The position numbers and the translations under genes were made by a program. From Oreohelix idahoensis (Eukaryota; Mollusca; Gastropoda; Stylommatophora; Oreohelicidae), in the NCBI GenBank assembly GCA_024509875.1, contig JAMPIV010000584.1:1302001-1366000 (forward strand): 64,000 nt of DNA, read 5' to 3'. The notes beneath the pieces were generated by a model. It saw nothing but the letters and a program-made list of their open reading frames with translations. It searched no databases and was not told where the DNA came from. This document shows, in pieces, positions 24,165-34,840 of this stretch (the stretch's first letter is position 1; each line of letters begins with the position of its first letter).

Positions 24165-25367
24165 ATGAGTTTGAAGTGCACATTTATAACAATGAAGAAG
24201 GTTACTGTAATGCTGTACAGACACTTCTGCAGGGAGGCTAAAAAGGGAAGTTTATATAATGACATCAATAGACCTGATAGAAGAACACAGGTTGCGCTTG
24301 GTATTAACAGAGTTTCTTTTTGTCGATGGATACAACATGATGTTGAGTCTAAAAATGTCAGGCAAGGAAGGGGAAAAAAAAGTTGACAACTTCGATGAAA
24401 AGTGAAGCTGCTAAAGGATTGTGATATTGATATCTCAAAAACAACTCTTTGGAAAGTTGTAAGGTCCGTCGGTTTTACGTTTCGCAAATCTATTGGAGGC
24501 AGGAATGTATTATGTGAAAAACCACACTTAATTGCTGCCCGAAGCAAATTCCTCAGACAGATACGAGCACGAAGGATGGACGGATATGATATAGTATATT
24601 TAGACGAAACATGGGTTAATTCGCTCCATACAAATGAGAAAGAATGGCAATCTTCTGACAGTGTTCATAAAAGGACAATTTCCAGTAGCAAAGAACAACG
24701 AATTATAATTGCGCATGCTGGCAGCAGTGAAAATGGAATTGTCCATGACGCAGAACTAATGTTCCAGGCAATTTCAACAGATGGTAGGGACTACCACACT
24801 GAAATGAATGGACATATTTTTCGTTCTTGGATAGAAACAACTCTTCTCCCCATTCTTGACAAACCATCATGTATTGTAATGGACAATGCATCCTATCACA
24901 ATGTTGTAGCTCAGGAAGACAAAGTACCAACTTCCTCAAGCACAAAAGATGCAATAAGAACTTGGCTACGAAATGAAAATGTCAATGTCGACAATACCTA
25001 TTTAAAACCTGAATTGTTACAGCTTGTGAAACAGACTAAGAAGACTAAGGTGTATTGCGTGGACAAAATAATTGAATCATATGGTCACACCTCTCTTCGA
25101 CTACAGCCTTATCATTCGCATCTTAACCCATTAGAGTTACTTTGGGCTAAAATCAAAGGACAGGTTGCAGCACAGAACACCACATTTAAAATGAGCGACG
25201 TGAAAGTTCTTACGCATGATACCCTAAAAGAGACAGATTTTCAATTCTGGAAGAAATGTGTAGATCATGTGCTCCGTGAAGAAGAAGAATACTGGCAACG
25301 TGATGGATTACAGTTTATCCAGCCATTAACAGTTGTTAATCTAATGGAATCGTCAGATACGGACTGA
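24165..25367 (+). pseudogene. IS630/Tc1-mariner superfamily transposase, broken
   Basis: The N-terminal helix-turn-helix part is 24165-24386 (KVTVMLYRHFCREA, then RRTQVALGINRVSFCRWI). After two in-frame stops (24384-24386 and 24396-24398) and about 30 missing residues, the catalytic part 24402-25367 reads on in the same frame. It has the DDE_3-type signature: YLDETWVN (first Asp), CIVMDNASYHN (second Asp), and HLNPLELLWAKIKGQVA (final Glu). These transposases cut and rejoin DNA with TA target duplications. An alternative frame near 24376-24400 reads KKVDNFDE, suggesting indels in an A run. I could not find convincing terminal inverted repeats. It is probably a dead or non-functional copy, though the catalytic half is intact. 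Confidence 0.8.
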
Positions 25368-25771
25368 GATAAATGTAACTTAATTGAGATATCAAAAACA
25401 TAAAACAATGTTATTATGCTCCTTCAAAACACGAAGAAATAGTGCAGGTATACATGTAAAATTTACCGTGTCGTATACAAATATAGTTTTGAATACAGTT
25501 TTTTACCCCCACGTTTCAGGTTTAAATGTATCACTACTTATAGCTGTTTCCTATGCGGTGAGCAGATATGGATACGCCTCTGATCCTACTTTTGACATTT
25601 ATGACGTAGTATACTGTAAAATTTAATTTTTAAGCCGTGCTTCTTGTAAGATTTGGGAAAGATCAAAGGAATTTACAGTTTTGAAGAATGCAGAATTGAT
25701 ATTGACTTCACAACATATTTGTAACGTATCATACAACAACTGATCAAATCAAGCATAAAGCTCGAGCTTTT
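25368..25771. other. Spacer between transposase and gypsy element 2
   Basis: Holds the probable 3' untranslated part of the transposon. A small frame at 25384-25626 has no recognisable domain, and no gene is supported. Confidence 0.4.
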
Positions 25772-25776
25772 AACAT
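25772..25776 (+). repeat. Target-site duplication, gypsy element 2, left
   Basis: AACAT directly before TGTTAAATCACG. The partner is at 33706-33710. Confidence 0.8.
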
Positions 25777-26914
25777 TGTTAAATCACGTTTTATTTGTTA
25801 AATGCCGTGAATGTCCACCAGTTGATAAATGTAGATGTTGGGACTGGTGTAGTAAAGTGTAACGATTGTCAACTCATTAAACCCAGCACAGTTTTGGTCA
25901 TACAGGTCATCTTGTCCCGGAACGTGATGAGGCTCCGACAAGAATGTGAGTGTAGACAATGAGTGTGTATATGAATGTCAGAACGCGAATGGTAGAATGA
26001 TTCGATAGAGTTGACAGGTTGGTAGTACATCACTCATACTCACACTGTTCGAATTCAAGAAGTACTGGAACTACGGTGGTCTTTTTATAACATTTAATGA
26101 GACGCACACTTGGACAGTACGTGTATGGTTACAGGAACAAATGTCGACATAGACAGCATAATGTTGATCACAGGAATATCATCTTAGGTTAGCATTCATG
26201 CTTGGCAAATATCATAATGGAGCATTCGTAAATAAGCATTCAGAGTTCCATCATGTAAATCATTTGGCTTTACTGACTGGGCACGTCAGACCATAACCAA
26301 TATATATAGGAAGGCTCCTAGACCTAACCTCGTCTAGCGAATATCCCTTCACGTAAAGTTCAATAGATATATTTTCCATAAAGATATAGGAATCCCAGAC
26401 ATGGGTTCTCACATGTAGCAGTGATCTCTTGGTTCATCGAGCGATAGTACAGGCATCCCTTTTTCTCACTCGATAAATACAAAGTATATGGATTTCAACA
26501 TGGCTGTGCTTCTCTCGTGAGCTTCACTCACTATTGGATACAGACCAAAATTGGTCATTCGTTAAATGTCCTCATTTCTTCATAGCTTCTATCATAGAGG
26601 TAATTGAATAATATCATATAATCTAGTGCTGATACATAGGAATGTCATCTTCCTTTGAATAAATATTCTTTTCAAAAGTACCACTGTGCATCTGCTTATC
26701 GACAACGATGGCGAAGCCCAAGTTCATAATAAATTGTGGTTTTACCTTTCTATGCGAAATATAACTTTGCCATTCCTTGGCAAAAGAGAATAAACACTGG
26801 GGTAAAGTACATACAACATGTCTAAATGACTATCACTTTTCCCCATTTACTTATAGATCACTTTTTCGGCAAAAAGCCGGCTACAACAAAATTCGACATC
26901 CCGACAGGATGACA
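25777..26914 (-). repeat. Inverted partial LTR at the left end of element 2
   Basis: Reverse complement of 32570-33705, near-identical wherever compared (for example TGCCATTCCTTGGC and GGTTCATCGAGCGATAG blocks). It covers about 1138 of 1540 bp of the LTR, from the U5 terminus inward. It breaks at ...GGATGACA, where the gag fragment starts. Confidence 0.93.
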
Positions 26915-26965
26915 TAACATTCTGGCTAAATAGATTTGAACGCTCTTGTCGAGCCCATAATGTGG
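26908..26965 (+). pseudogene. Displaced gag fragment (element 2)
   Basis: About 57 bp reading DDITFWLNRFERSCRAHNVD, collinear with gag codons of element 3 near 60154-60213. The next gag codons (QYANQLSE) resume only at about 27439, after a ~475-bp block of LTR tail, PBS and leader. The fragment shares GATGACA with the inverted LTR on its left and GTGGACATTC-type sequence with the LTR on its right, so both joins show microhomology. Confidence 0.8.
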
Positions 26966-27435
26966 ACATTCACGGCATTTAACAAATAAAACGTGATTTA
27001 ACAACTAAATAAAACGTGATTTAACAACTGGTGTGCCAGCTTCCTGGGTCAACCTGCACAGTGACCATATTGAGAAGTAAACTACTGAGACCAGACGTTC
27101 CTTGGGGTCTGTTACGACACACAAATACATCAACAGTACAACTCTACAGTGATGTCAGCGTGACCTGTCCTGTCGAGAGTATGCAGTAACTAGGTCAGCG
27201 TTTGTTGACATTTGGTTCGTTGGACATTTGCCATACAACTGACAGTGTTACACAGCAAGCTTGGTTGAAACATAGAACATTACACATCAGGACTGGAGAA
27301 TATTTGACAGTGTTTGCGAAAGGAAGTGTTATTGAACTGAGAAGTCCTACATCGATTGTTATCATTCACATCAACGATGGAGCTTCTATTTCTGTGTTGA
27401 ATTTAAAATAATTAGACCAGAAGTATTTATTTAAT
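26966..27435 (+). repeat. LTR tail, PBS and leader block in element 2
   Basis: Begins inside the LTR terminus (ATTCACGGCATTTAACAAAT) and repeats the last ~20 bp of the LTR (AAATAAAACGTGATTTAACA) twice. A candidate PBS, TGGTGTGCCAGCTTCCTGG, starts at 27030, two bases after the LTR end. The rest matches the leader of element 3 (58540-58900), including GTAGGTCAGCGTT-like and GAACTAAGAAGTCCTA-like blocks. It then joins gag at AATAAAGTACCACAG. Confidence 0.8.
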
Positions 27436-28047
27436 AAAGTACCACAGTATGCTAACCAGTTATCAGAAAATCTGAAAGGTGATTCTCTGACTAGTTTAAG
27501 TTTGGTTGAAGAGGCTGACAAAGATAACTATGATGTTATTAGGGCAGCCTTATTAAAGAAGTATCAGTTGTCTGAAGAGGGTTATCGGAAGTTGTTTAAG
27601 ACAATGGTGCCTGAGGCAGGTGTAGAATTCTCAGAATTCATTGCAAGGACACGTCTTACATTTGATCGTTGGATTGAGCTATCCAAAACAGAAAAGACTT
27701 ATGAAGCACTTATGGACTTGATACTCAGAGACAAGATTATGTCAAGTATAAATAAACCTTTCCTCGAATTCTTACATGAGCGTAAACCTAAGTCTCTAAA
27801 AGAAATGGAACAGTATTGTACCCATTACGTCACTGCACATCCGGACGTAGCTATTAGCAACAGTAAGGTTAAAGAAGGTATGCCAGTTGCTTCTGCAACA
27901 CCATACAACCCTAATCACTCTCACAAATTCCAAGGACCTCAAAATAGGTTTAATAAAAAAGGTAACTATTACAGTTATCAGAACCAAGGTAACCAATCAT
28001 TTCAGGGTTCTTCTTCGAATACCTGGAGAAGAGCTGACAGCCCTTGA
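27436..28047 (+). pseudogene. Gag of element 2, N-terminally truncated, ends at a nonsense codon
   Basis: Reads QYANQLSENLKGDSLTSLSL, then the capsid-like region (DNYDVIRAALLKKYQLSEEG, FIARTRLTFDRWIELSKTEK, SINKPFLEFLHERKPKSLKE) very close to element 3. The head and coiled coil of gag are missing. The frame stops with TGA at 28045-28047, where element 3 has a CGA Arg codon, so this is a single C-to-T transition. The following Asn/Tyr/Gly/Arg-rich region and pol remain in the same frame. Confidence 0.85.
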
Positions 28048-31000
28048 TTCAGGGGTGGTCATAATTACAGGAACTTTCGCAAAGGAAGTCATTCTAGAAA
28101 CTATCCAAGTTTTCCTTCATGGAGACAACAAGATCATAATTACAGAGATACTCATTATAATGAATATGATGATAGTAACCAAAGGAGCTATGATTCAAAC
28201 CCGAGTAGGGGTTATAATAGTGGAAACAATGATAAGTACAGAGGCAATAATAACAGAGGTAGAGCACAATTCAAAAAACATAAAGCTCATTACCAGGCGA
28301 ACTCTGCACAGCAAGAGTCCCACGAAGCCTATAAACAAAATAAAGATAATGATGACTCTAATAATATGGCATGTGCCGCTTTTGATTTTGGGAGAGCATC
28401 TCAGTGCCCCCAATGCAGAACATTATTTGAGCCAACCACAGTGTCTACTTTAAGCTGTGGCCATCCTCTTCCCGCTCTTCCTGCGTCAATCGCGCATGAT
28501 GGGAGAGGTTCTCTTGTCTTACACAAAGGTTTAGTAAATGACAATCCAGTCTCAGTACTTTTTGATTCTGGATGCACAACTATTGGGGTTAGGCAGTCAC
28601 TCATAGATCCTTCTCATTCTACAGGCAAAGTAGTCAAATGCGTAACATTTGGCGGCACCATAGAGAAATACTCTACCGCTACTCCTTTCTTCACAGGAGA
28701 TGTACACGCATGTCTTTTGCCGAATCCGATCGCTGATCTTATCATCGGTCGCATTCACGGAGTCAAAGAATGCACTCCGGAGCAAATTTCCGTTTGGGAA
28801 AATCAAAATATGCAATCTGCTAATGCGGTAGTCACTAGAGCTCAAGCTCTCAATATGCCTGAAACTTCATCTGTTGAAGATAATGAAGTGCAGAACCAAG
28901 ATGATCCCTTGGTAATTTCTCGTGACTCGTTTATAAAACAACAAGAAGAAGATCCGACTCTTAAGAAATTCTTCACTCTTGTAACGAAAGGTGATCTGAA
29001 TAAAGATTCAAATTGTAAATCTTGGATTACAATGAAGAATGGCGTACTTGTACGTATGGTGCAAGACTCCACTAAGTCAAGTCATTCTCAGATTCTTGTA
29101 CCCAAGAATTTGAGAGTTAAGATCTTACAACATGCACACGACTCTCAGTGTGCTGGTCACATGGGTTTTTCCCGTACAAAGTCAAGAGTTCTTGCGGCTT
29201 TCTTTTGGCCTTTTGTGAACAAGGACATACGGATCTATTGTCGATCCTGTAAAGTATGTCAAGAAGTCAAATCCAAAGGTCCTCGTCATGCTGCGCCTAT
29301 TCAGGCTGCAGATATTCCTATTCGTCCATTCCAGAAAATGGCGATAGACATCATTGGTCCATTCAAGATCAAATCTGCTAGAGGACATCAGTTTATCTTA
29401 ACGTGTGTAGACATGTGCACACGTTGGCCAGAGGCTATCCCTCTAAAGAGCATTACTACCGCTGACATTGCAGATGCTCTTTGGCTTATATTTTCTCGGC
29501 TGGGATTCCCCGGAGAAATATTATCAGATCATGGCACCCAACTGATATCGGATACCATGTCTCAAGTAATGTCTACTCTACAGATAGAGAGATCTTTGAG
29601 TAGCATCTATCATCCTATGTCCAATGGGATGGTCGAGCGACTAAATAGAACACTTAAGAACTTATTAGGGAAGATAACTGAGGATCATCCTCAAGATTGG
29701 GATAGGGTTTTACCCGCGGCCCTCTTCGCGTACAGAGAGGTCCCCAATGAACATACAGGGTTTTCTCCCTTTGAACTTGTCTTTGGCGCGCGACCGCGCG
29801 GCCCAATGTCTTTGCTGCATGATCTTATAACAGCTGACAATATTGACGATGACACAAAATCTTCTTACGAGTATGTCATCGCGCTGAGACAAAAGATTAT
29901 CGAAGCATGCAAATTGGCAACGTCCTCTTCGGAATTTGCTAAGCAGAAGGCAAGACAATTTGCTAATAAGAAGAGAACTTTACGACAACTTTGTCCTGGT
30001 GACAAAGCATTTGTTTTGCTACCTTGTCGTGAAAATAGACTCCTTATTAGTTGGAAAGGTCCGTACAATATAATATCGAAAATTTCAGATGTTGACTACA
30101 TCGTCGATATTAACGGGAAGCATAAAACCTTCCACATCAATATGCTTACGGAGTTCCATGAACGGCCTGACTATCTACAGCCTATTTTCCAGGCAACGGA
30201 CGATTCTCATGTCAAACATGGTCATTACTCATCACTGTCTGTAATACAGGATGAGGAAACAAGTTTTTCGGATGTTAATCTTCCGCTTCCAATGATCCCA
30301 CTTCATTCTAGTGAATCATGGAAAGACGTTACTGTTTCTCCTGATTTGTCTCTAGGAGAACGGCGACAAGTTTCGTCTATGTTACAAACATTTCAGGATG
30401 TCCTCACTGACATCCCTGGACAAACTCATGTCATTGAGCATGACATTGTTCTAACTGAACATACTCCAATTAGGGTTAGACCTTATCCTATCCCTATACA
30501 TTTCCAAACACAGGTTGAAAAGGAGTTGGATGAAATGATAGATTTACAAATAATCGAACCATCCACTTCTGCATATTCTTCGCCGATGGTTATTGTTCGA
30601 AAAAAAGACAATAACATACGTCTTTGCGTTGACTATCGCAAATTGAATCAAGTTACGAAGTTCGATGCTGAACCTATGCCTTTACTAGAAGAGCTACTTA
30701 CTCGTCTTTCTAAATCGCATTTTTTCACTAAACTTGATTTGTCTAAAGGATATTGGCAAGTTCCATTATCCGAACGCGCCAAACCTCTTACCGCTTTCTC
30801 TACTCCCAGAGGCCTTTTCCAATGGAATTTTATGCCTTTCGGCCTTATGAACGCACCAGCTACATTTGTACGCATGATGCGTCGAATCCTATCGTATCGG
30901 TCAGATGTCATTGCTTATCTAGACGACATCTGTCTTTTCAGCGATACTTGGGAAGATCACTATTCAGGGTTAGTTGAATTATTATCAACTCTGCGTGAGT

Positions 31001-31731
31001 ATAACCTGACAGCAAAACCATCCAAAGCTTGTATTGGCTTTAGCGAAATTGCTTTCTTAGGCCATCGAGTAGGTCACGGTTTCTTGAAGACAGAAGACCA
31101 TAATATCACTAAGATACTTAACATCTCTATCCCTAGGACTAAAAAGCAAGTGCGAAGTCTTTTAGGTCTCATACAATTTTATGGACGTTTCATTCCGAAT
31201 CTGTCCTCTATCATGGCACCTCTCTCTACACTATTAAAGAAAGGGTCGCCTAACATGGTTCACTGGTCTCATGAATGCCAATCTTCACTAGAGAAGATCA
31301 AAACTATGTTTTCATCACCACCTATTTTAGTGTTACCTACAACAGATAAGACATTTGTTCTTCGTAGTGACGCTTCATCCACTGGGATTGGAGCGGCACT
31401 AATGCAAGAGTACTCTGGAACTCTTCATCCTGTAATGTATATATCCAGAAAACTTAATGCTGCAGAAAGGAATTACTCGGTTTTAGACCGTGAATTATTG
31501 GCAATGGTTTGGTCAATTCTCAAACTCCAAAGATTCCTTCTGGGCGCGCATTTCGTAGTGGAAACTGACCAAAAAGCTCTTACGGCTATCCAAAGTAAGA
31601 ACTTGAAGAGCTCGAGATCAACTCGATACGCAATCGCTCTTCAACCTTTTCATTTCTCGGTACGAGCTATCCGTGGTTCAGAAAATGTGATGTCGGACAT
31701 TCTGTCCAGATGCCCACATGATGCCACTTAA
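28048..31731 (+). CDS. Pol of element 2: PR-IN-RT-RNase H
   Basis: The first Met in frame is at 28366; upstream codons continue the gag frame. A NY/G/R-rich tail is followed by a CPQC..LSCGH cysteine motif near 28400-28460. Protease: SVLFDSGCTTIG near 28554-28590 with ADLIIGRIHG downstream. Integrase: H..H..C..C zinc module near 29134-29270 (HAHDSQCAGHMGF, YCRSCKVC); core Asp in MAIDIIGPF (~29340), Asp in ILSDHGTQL (~29520), Glu in NGMVERLNRTLK (~29625); GPY/F-like module WKGPYNIISKI near 30052. RT: RLCVDYRKLNQV (~30620), FTKLDLSKGYWQVP (~30727), FMPFGLMNAPATF (~30830), YLDDIC (30916-30933). RNase H: RSDASSTGIGA (~31365) to SDILSRCPH. All catalytic residues that I can check are present. A 5-codon deletion relative to element 3 lies near 28678. 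Confidence 0.93.
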   Translation, partial: FRGGHNYRNFRKGSHSRNYPSFPSWRQQDHNYRDTHYNEYDDSNQRSYDSNPSRGYNSGNNDKYRGNNNRGRAQFKKHKAHYQANSAQQESHEAYKQNKDNDDSNNMACAAFDFGRASQCPQCRTLFEPTTVSTLSCGHPLPALPASIAHDGRGSLVLHKGLVNDNPVSVLFDSGCTTIGVRQSLIDPSHSTGKVVKCVTFGGTIEKYSTATPFFTGDVHACLLPNPIADLIIGRIHGVKECTPEQISVWENQNMQSANAVVTRAQALNMPETSSVEDNEVQNQDDPLVISRDSFIKQQEEDPTLKKFFTLVTKGDLNKDSNCKSWITMKNGVLVRMVQDSTKSSHSQILVPKNLRVKILQHAHDSQCAGHMGFSRTKSRVLAAFFWPFVNKDIRIYCRSCKVCQEVKSKGPRHAAPIQAADIPIRPFQKMAIDIIGPFKIKSARGHQFILTCVDMCTRWPEAIPLKSITTADIADALWLIFSRLGFPGEILSDHGTQLISDTMSQVMSTLQIERSLSSIYHPMSNGMVERLNRTLKNLLGKITEDHPQDWDRVLPAALFAYREVPNEHTGFSPFELVFGARPRGPMSLLHDLITADNIDDDTKSSYEYVIALRQKIIEACKLATSSSEFAKQKARQFANKKRTLRQLCPGDKAFVLLPCRENRLLISWKGPYNIISKISDVDYIVDINGKHKTFHINMLTEFHERPDYLQPIFQATDDSHVKHGHYSSLSVIQDEETSFSDVNLPLPMIPLHSSESWKDVTVSPDLSLGERRQVSSMLQTFQDVLTDIPGQTHVIEHDIVLTEHTPIRVRPYPIPIHFQTQVEKELDEMIDLQIIEPSTSAYSSPMVIVRKKDNNIRLCVDYRKLNQVTKFDAEPMPLLEELLTRLSKSHFFTKLDLSKGYWQVPLSERAKPLTAFSTPRGLFQWNFMPFGLMNAPATFVRMMRRILSYRSDVIAYLDDICLFSDTWEDHYSGLVELLSTLREYNLTAKPSKACIGFSEIAFLGHRVGHGFLKTEDHNITKILNISIPRTKKQVRSLLGLIQFYGRFIPNLSSIMAPLSTLLKKGSPNMVHWSHECQSSLEKIKTMFSSPPILVLPTTDKTFVLRSDASSTGIGAALMQEYSGTLHPVMYISRKLNAAERNYSVLDRELLAMVWSILKLQRFLLGAHFVVETDQKALTAIQSKNLKSSRSTRYAIALQPFHFSVRAIRGSENVMSDILSRCPHDAT

Positions 31732-32165
31732 CTGTTAAATATTGGATTTTTTTAATATGTATAACTTTACAACAGTTATTTTTTGTTTCTTTACTAAGAT
31801 ACACATTTGTAATTTAATAATAGAATGATGGTATCGCTACTTAGCGGTTTATTGATGTTTATTCACCGCTGTTCTTTGATGATTGTTTCTTCATAAATCA
31901 TAAATTTAAGATTATAGTGTGAATTTTTGGTATGCATTGTATAATTACCAGAATTGTATTATACGTACATCACACCTTCCTGGAAACATTTATTCGTAGA
32001 GAAACAATTTCTCTCAGATTTTGAGATATATTCTCACCGGTCATATTTGGAATTATAGTTATTCCTGATATTTTCATGTGCGCAGTATTCTTGCGTTGTG
32101 AGCCTATTCTACGTTGCTCCTAGATGTATTTTAAAAAAAAAAAATTTTTTTTTTTTCCCGGGAGG
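31732..32165 (+). other. 3' untranslated region of element 2
   Basis: About 430 bp between the pol stop and the 3' LTR. It ends with an A-run/T-run perfect palindrome (about 32132-32157) followed by CCCGGGAGG directly before the LTR start TGTGG. The GGGAGG may serve as a minimal polypurine tract. Confidence 0.55.
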
Positions 32166-33705
32166 TGTGGTAAGACTGTAAAGTGCAATCTTTACTATCT
32201 TGCAATATAATACATTTATATACTTATTATGTTCGCAAATATTTTGTAAACAAAGTATTTCCTTTTTAAGTGCTTAAGGAGAAGTCATTTTTGAGTTACT
32301 TCCCTTGAAAGGAGTTCCGTCATCTTCGATCGGACTCCGCGGACGAGTCTAGGCCTACTGCGATTTATTCTTTGGCTGGGTAGGAATAGATTGTTCTTGC
32401 TTCAGTATATCTATGGCCTGAATTTATACGTAGTGTTTGTATGAGTAGGACGAGTCTGTCTTATATATGGATATCTTTACATTTCTAAGTCGAACTATGT
32501 TGGTTGTCGCTAGAAAAGGTCAAAGGCTATGCAGCGGAAGTATCGCTAGCAGGGGGTGTGATTCATGGCTGTCATCCTGTCGGGATGTCGAATTTTGTTG
32601 TAGCCGGCTTTTTGCCGAAAAAGTGATCTATAAGTAAATGGGGAAAAGTGATAGTCATTTAGACATGTTGTATGTACTTTACCCCAGTGTTTATTCTCTT
32701 TTGCCAAGGAATGGCAAAGTTATATTTCGCATAGAAAGGTAAAACCACAATTTATTATGAACTTGGGCTTCGCCATCGTTGTCGATAAGCAGATGCACAG
32801 TGGTACTTTTGAAAAGAATATTTATTCAAAGGAAGATGACATTCCTATGTATCAGCACTAGATTATATGATATTATTCAATTACCTCTATGATAGAAGCT
32901 ATGAAGAAATGAGGACATTTAACGAATGACCAATTTTGGTCTGTATCCAATAGTGAGTGAAGCTCACGAGAGAAGCACAGCCATGTTGAAATCCATATAC
33001 TTTGTATTTATCGAGTGAGAAAAAGGGATGCCTGTACTATCGCTCGATGAACCAAGAGATCACTGCTACATGTGAGAACCCATGTCTGGGATTCCTATAT
33101 CTTTATGGAAAATATATCTATTGAACTTTACGTGAAGGGATATTCGCTAGACGAGGTTAGGTCTAGGAGCCTTCCTATATATTGGTTATGGTCTGACGTG
33201 CCCAGTCAGTAAAGCCAAATGATTTACATGATGGAACTCTGAATGCTTATTTACGAATGCTCCATTATGATATTTGCCAAGCATGAATGCTAACCTAAGA
33301 TGATATTCCTGTGATCAACATTATGCTGTCTATGTCGACATTTGTTCCTGTAACCATACACGTACTGTCCAAGTGTGCGTCTCATTAAATGTTATAAAAA
33401 GACCACCGTAGTTCCAGTACTTCTTGAATTCGAACAGTGTGAGTATGAGTGATGTACTACCAACCTGTCAACTCTATCGAATCATTCTACCATTCGCGTT
33501 CTGACATTCATATACACACTCATTGTCTACACTCACATTCTTGTCGGAGCCTCATCACGTTCCGGGACAAGATGACCTGTATGACCAAAACTGTGCTGGG
33601 TTTAATGAGTTGACAATCGTTACACTTTACTACACCAGTCCCAACATCTACATTTATCAACTGGTGGACATTCACGGCATTTAACAAATAAAACGTGATT
33701 TAACA
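32166..33705 (+). repeat. 3' LTR of element 2 (1540 bp)
   Basis: Begins TGTGGTAAGACTG and ends GATTTAACA. It is similar to the element 3 LTR (57016-58539) in length and in blocks such as GAGTTACTTCCCTTGAAAG, TGAGTAGGACGAGTCTGTCT and TTTACCCCAGTGTTTA. AATAAA lies 15-20 bp from the terminus. Confidence 0.88.
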
Positions 33706-33710
33706 AACAT
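33706..33710 (+). repeat. Target-site duplication, gypsy element 2, right
   Basis: AACAT, partner of 25772-25776. Confidence 0.8.
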
Positions 33711-33960
33711 CTCATGCCATAGACCGGTATCATCGCCCCTTAACTATATACTCCTATGTGGAGCACGAGTTTGCATACAAGTATTATTCTTAAATCACGT
33801 TCCCAGAGTTCCCTTGATGTCTATTGTTTATACATTGCGATATATCCAAATCGCGCAGTTAAAACACGCGTTCTATCAGAAACGACTGTAATTTTTAAAA
33901 GGTTAAGGGACCGAAACACTTTTCTTAAAATGAGAACACTTCTGATGGTCAAGAAGCCTA

Positions 33961-34166
<206 letters not shown>

Positions 34167-34206
34167 AGCTTTATATAAGGACAAATGCTTTATCCAAAGA
34201 TCATCA

Positions 34207-34660
34207 ACCATTGCCCTTCAGTGGGTACCCTCCTGTTGTGGAATGACTGGGAATGAGAGAGCCGATGTTTTATCTAGAAGTGGCAGTAAAATGGAACGAT
34301 TCAGCCACCCACTACCCTATCTGGAAGCTAATACTATCATCAACAAGCAGTACAACAATCAATGGTAGAAGGAGGGAGATATATACAACAAATCGGACCC
34401 AATCCACCAGCTTCATAGACACCAGTAAACCATCATTTTCCGCCTGAGAACTGGTCACTGCAGATTACTAGGCTACCTCTATCACCTCAGGAAATCTCAC
34501 ACAAACGAATGTCCACGTGGAACCGGAATCCAGATCCCAGAACACATTTTCCAAAACTGCTCAGCCCACGTTGACCCATGACCTGGCCAGAGGTGCCGAG
34601 CTGAAGCAGAAGCTATGGGGCTGCCGCGCTGACGTGGAAAAGACTGTGGCCGTCGTCCTG
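34207..34660 (+). pseudogene. RNase H domain and C-terminus of a Jockey/R1-type LINE
   Basis: From 34207 the frame reads [20 protein letters not shown], the end of a LINE-encoded RNase H domain (the usual H of the W-V-P-S-H motif is Cys here, and the Asp of ERAD is kept). It continues to an in-frame TAG near 34366. In other frames the text goes on with FRLRTGHCRLLGYL, ECPCGTGIQIPEHIFQNCSA and finally LKQKLWGCRADVEKTVAVVL, the usual C-terminus of these polyproteins. At least two frameshifts and one stop are visible. RT is absent, so it is a decayed 5'-truncated copy. Confidence 0.75.
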
Positions 34661-34840
34661 GCGACATGCCTGCAGATTTGGCGACATGCCTGCAGATTTG
34701 GTGACATGCCTGCAGATTTGGCGACATGCTTGCAGATTTGGCGACATGCCTGCAGATTTGGCGACATGCCTGCAGATTTGGCGACATGCCTGCAGATTTG
34801 GTGACATGCCTGCAGATTTGGCGACATGCCTGCAGATTTA
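34661..34840 (+). repeat. 20-bp satellite, nine units
   Basis: Unit GCGACATGCCTGCAGATTTG repeated nine times with perfect 20-bp phase. Variants are GTGACATG in units 3 and 8, CATGCTTG in unit 4, and a final A in unit 9. The first unit overlaps the codons of the preceding LINE's C-terminus (ATCLQIW), so the array probably arose by local amplification from that end. Because 20 is not a multiple of 3, the peptide changes every unit and no protein is implied. Confidence 0.97.

Larger units (their letters stand above)
25777..33705 (+). mobile_element. Gypsy element 2, rearranged, with inverted LTR termini
   Basis: Both outer ends are the same LTR end (the U5-side terminus ...GATTTAACA), in opposite orientations, and a 5-bp duplication AACAT flanks the whole unit. 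Inside: inverted partial LTR, a gag fragment, a direct LTR tail with PBS and leader, then gag-pol, 3' untranslated region and a full 3' LTR. The pol gene order is PR-IN-RT-RH, as in element 3, to which it is closely similar. The duplication shows that the rearranged molecule was integrated as a unit instead of being rearranged afterwards. It resembles self-integration or template-switch products of retroelement cDNA. Confidence 0.85.

Noticed and set aside
24066..25582. CAGTGGCGTATTG near 24068 and GGATACGCCTCTG near 25569 as terminal inverted repeats of a hAT element
   Set aside because: The flanking 8-bp sequences do not match, and the enclosed transposase is of the IS630/mariner type, not hAT. 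It is probably a coincidence, or a remnant that I cannot resolve.
27202..27411. 69-codon frame in the element 2 leader
   Set aside because: The matching region of element 3 is not open and the translation has no domain; it is leader sequence.
34661..34840. Regular 20-bp repeats resembling a CRISPR array
   Set aside because: There are no spacers between units and the context is eukaryotic; it is a plain satellite.
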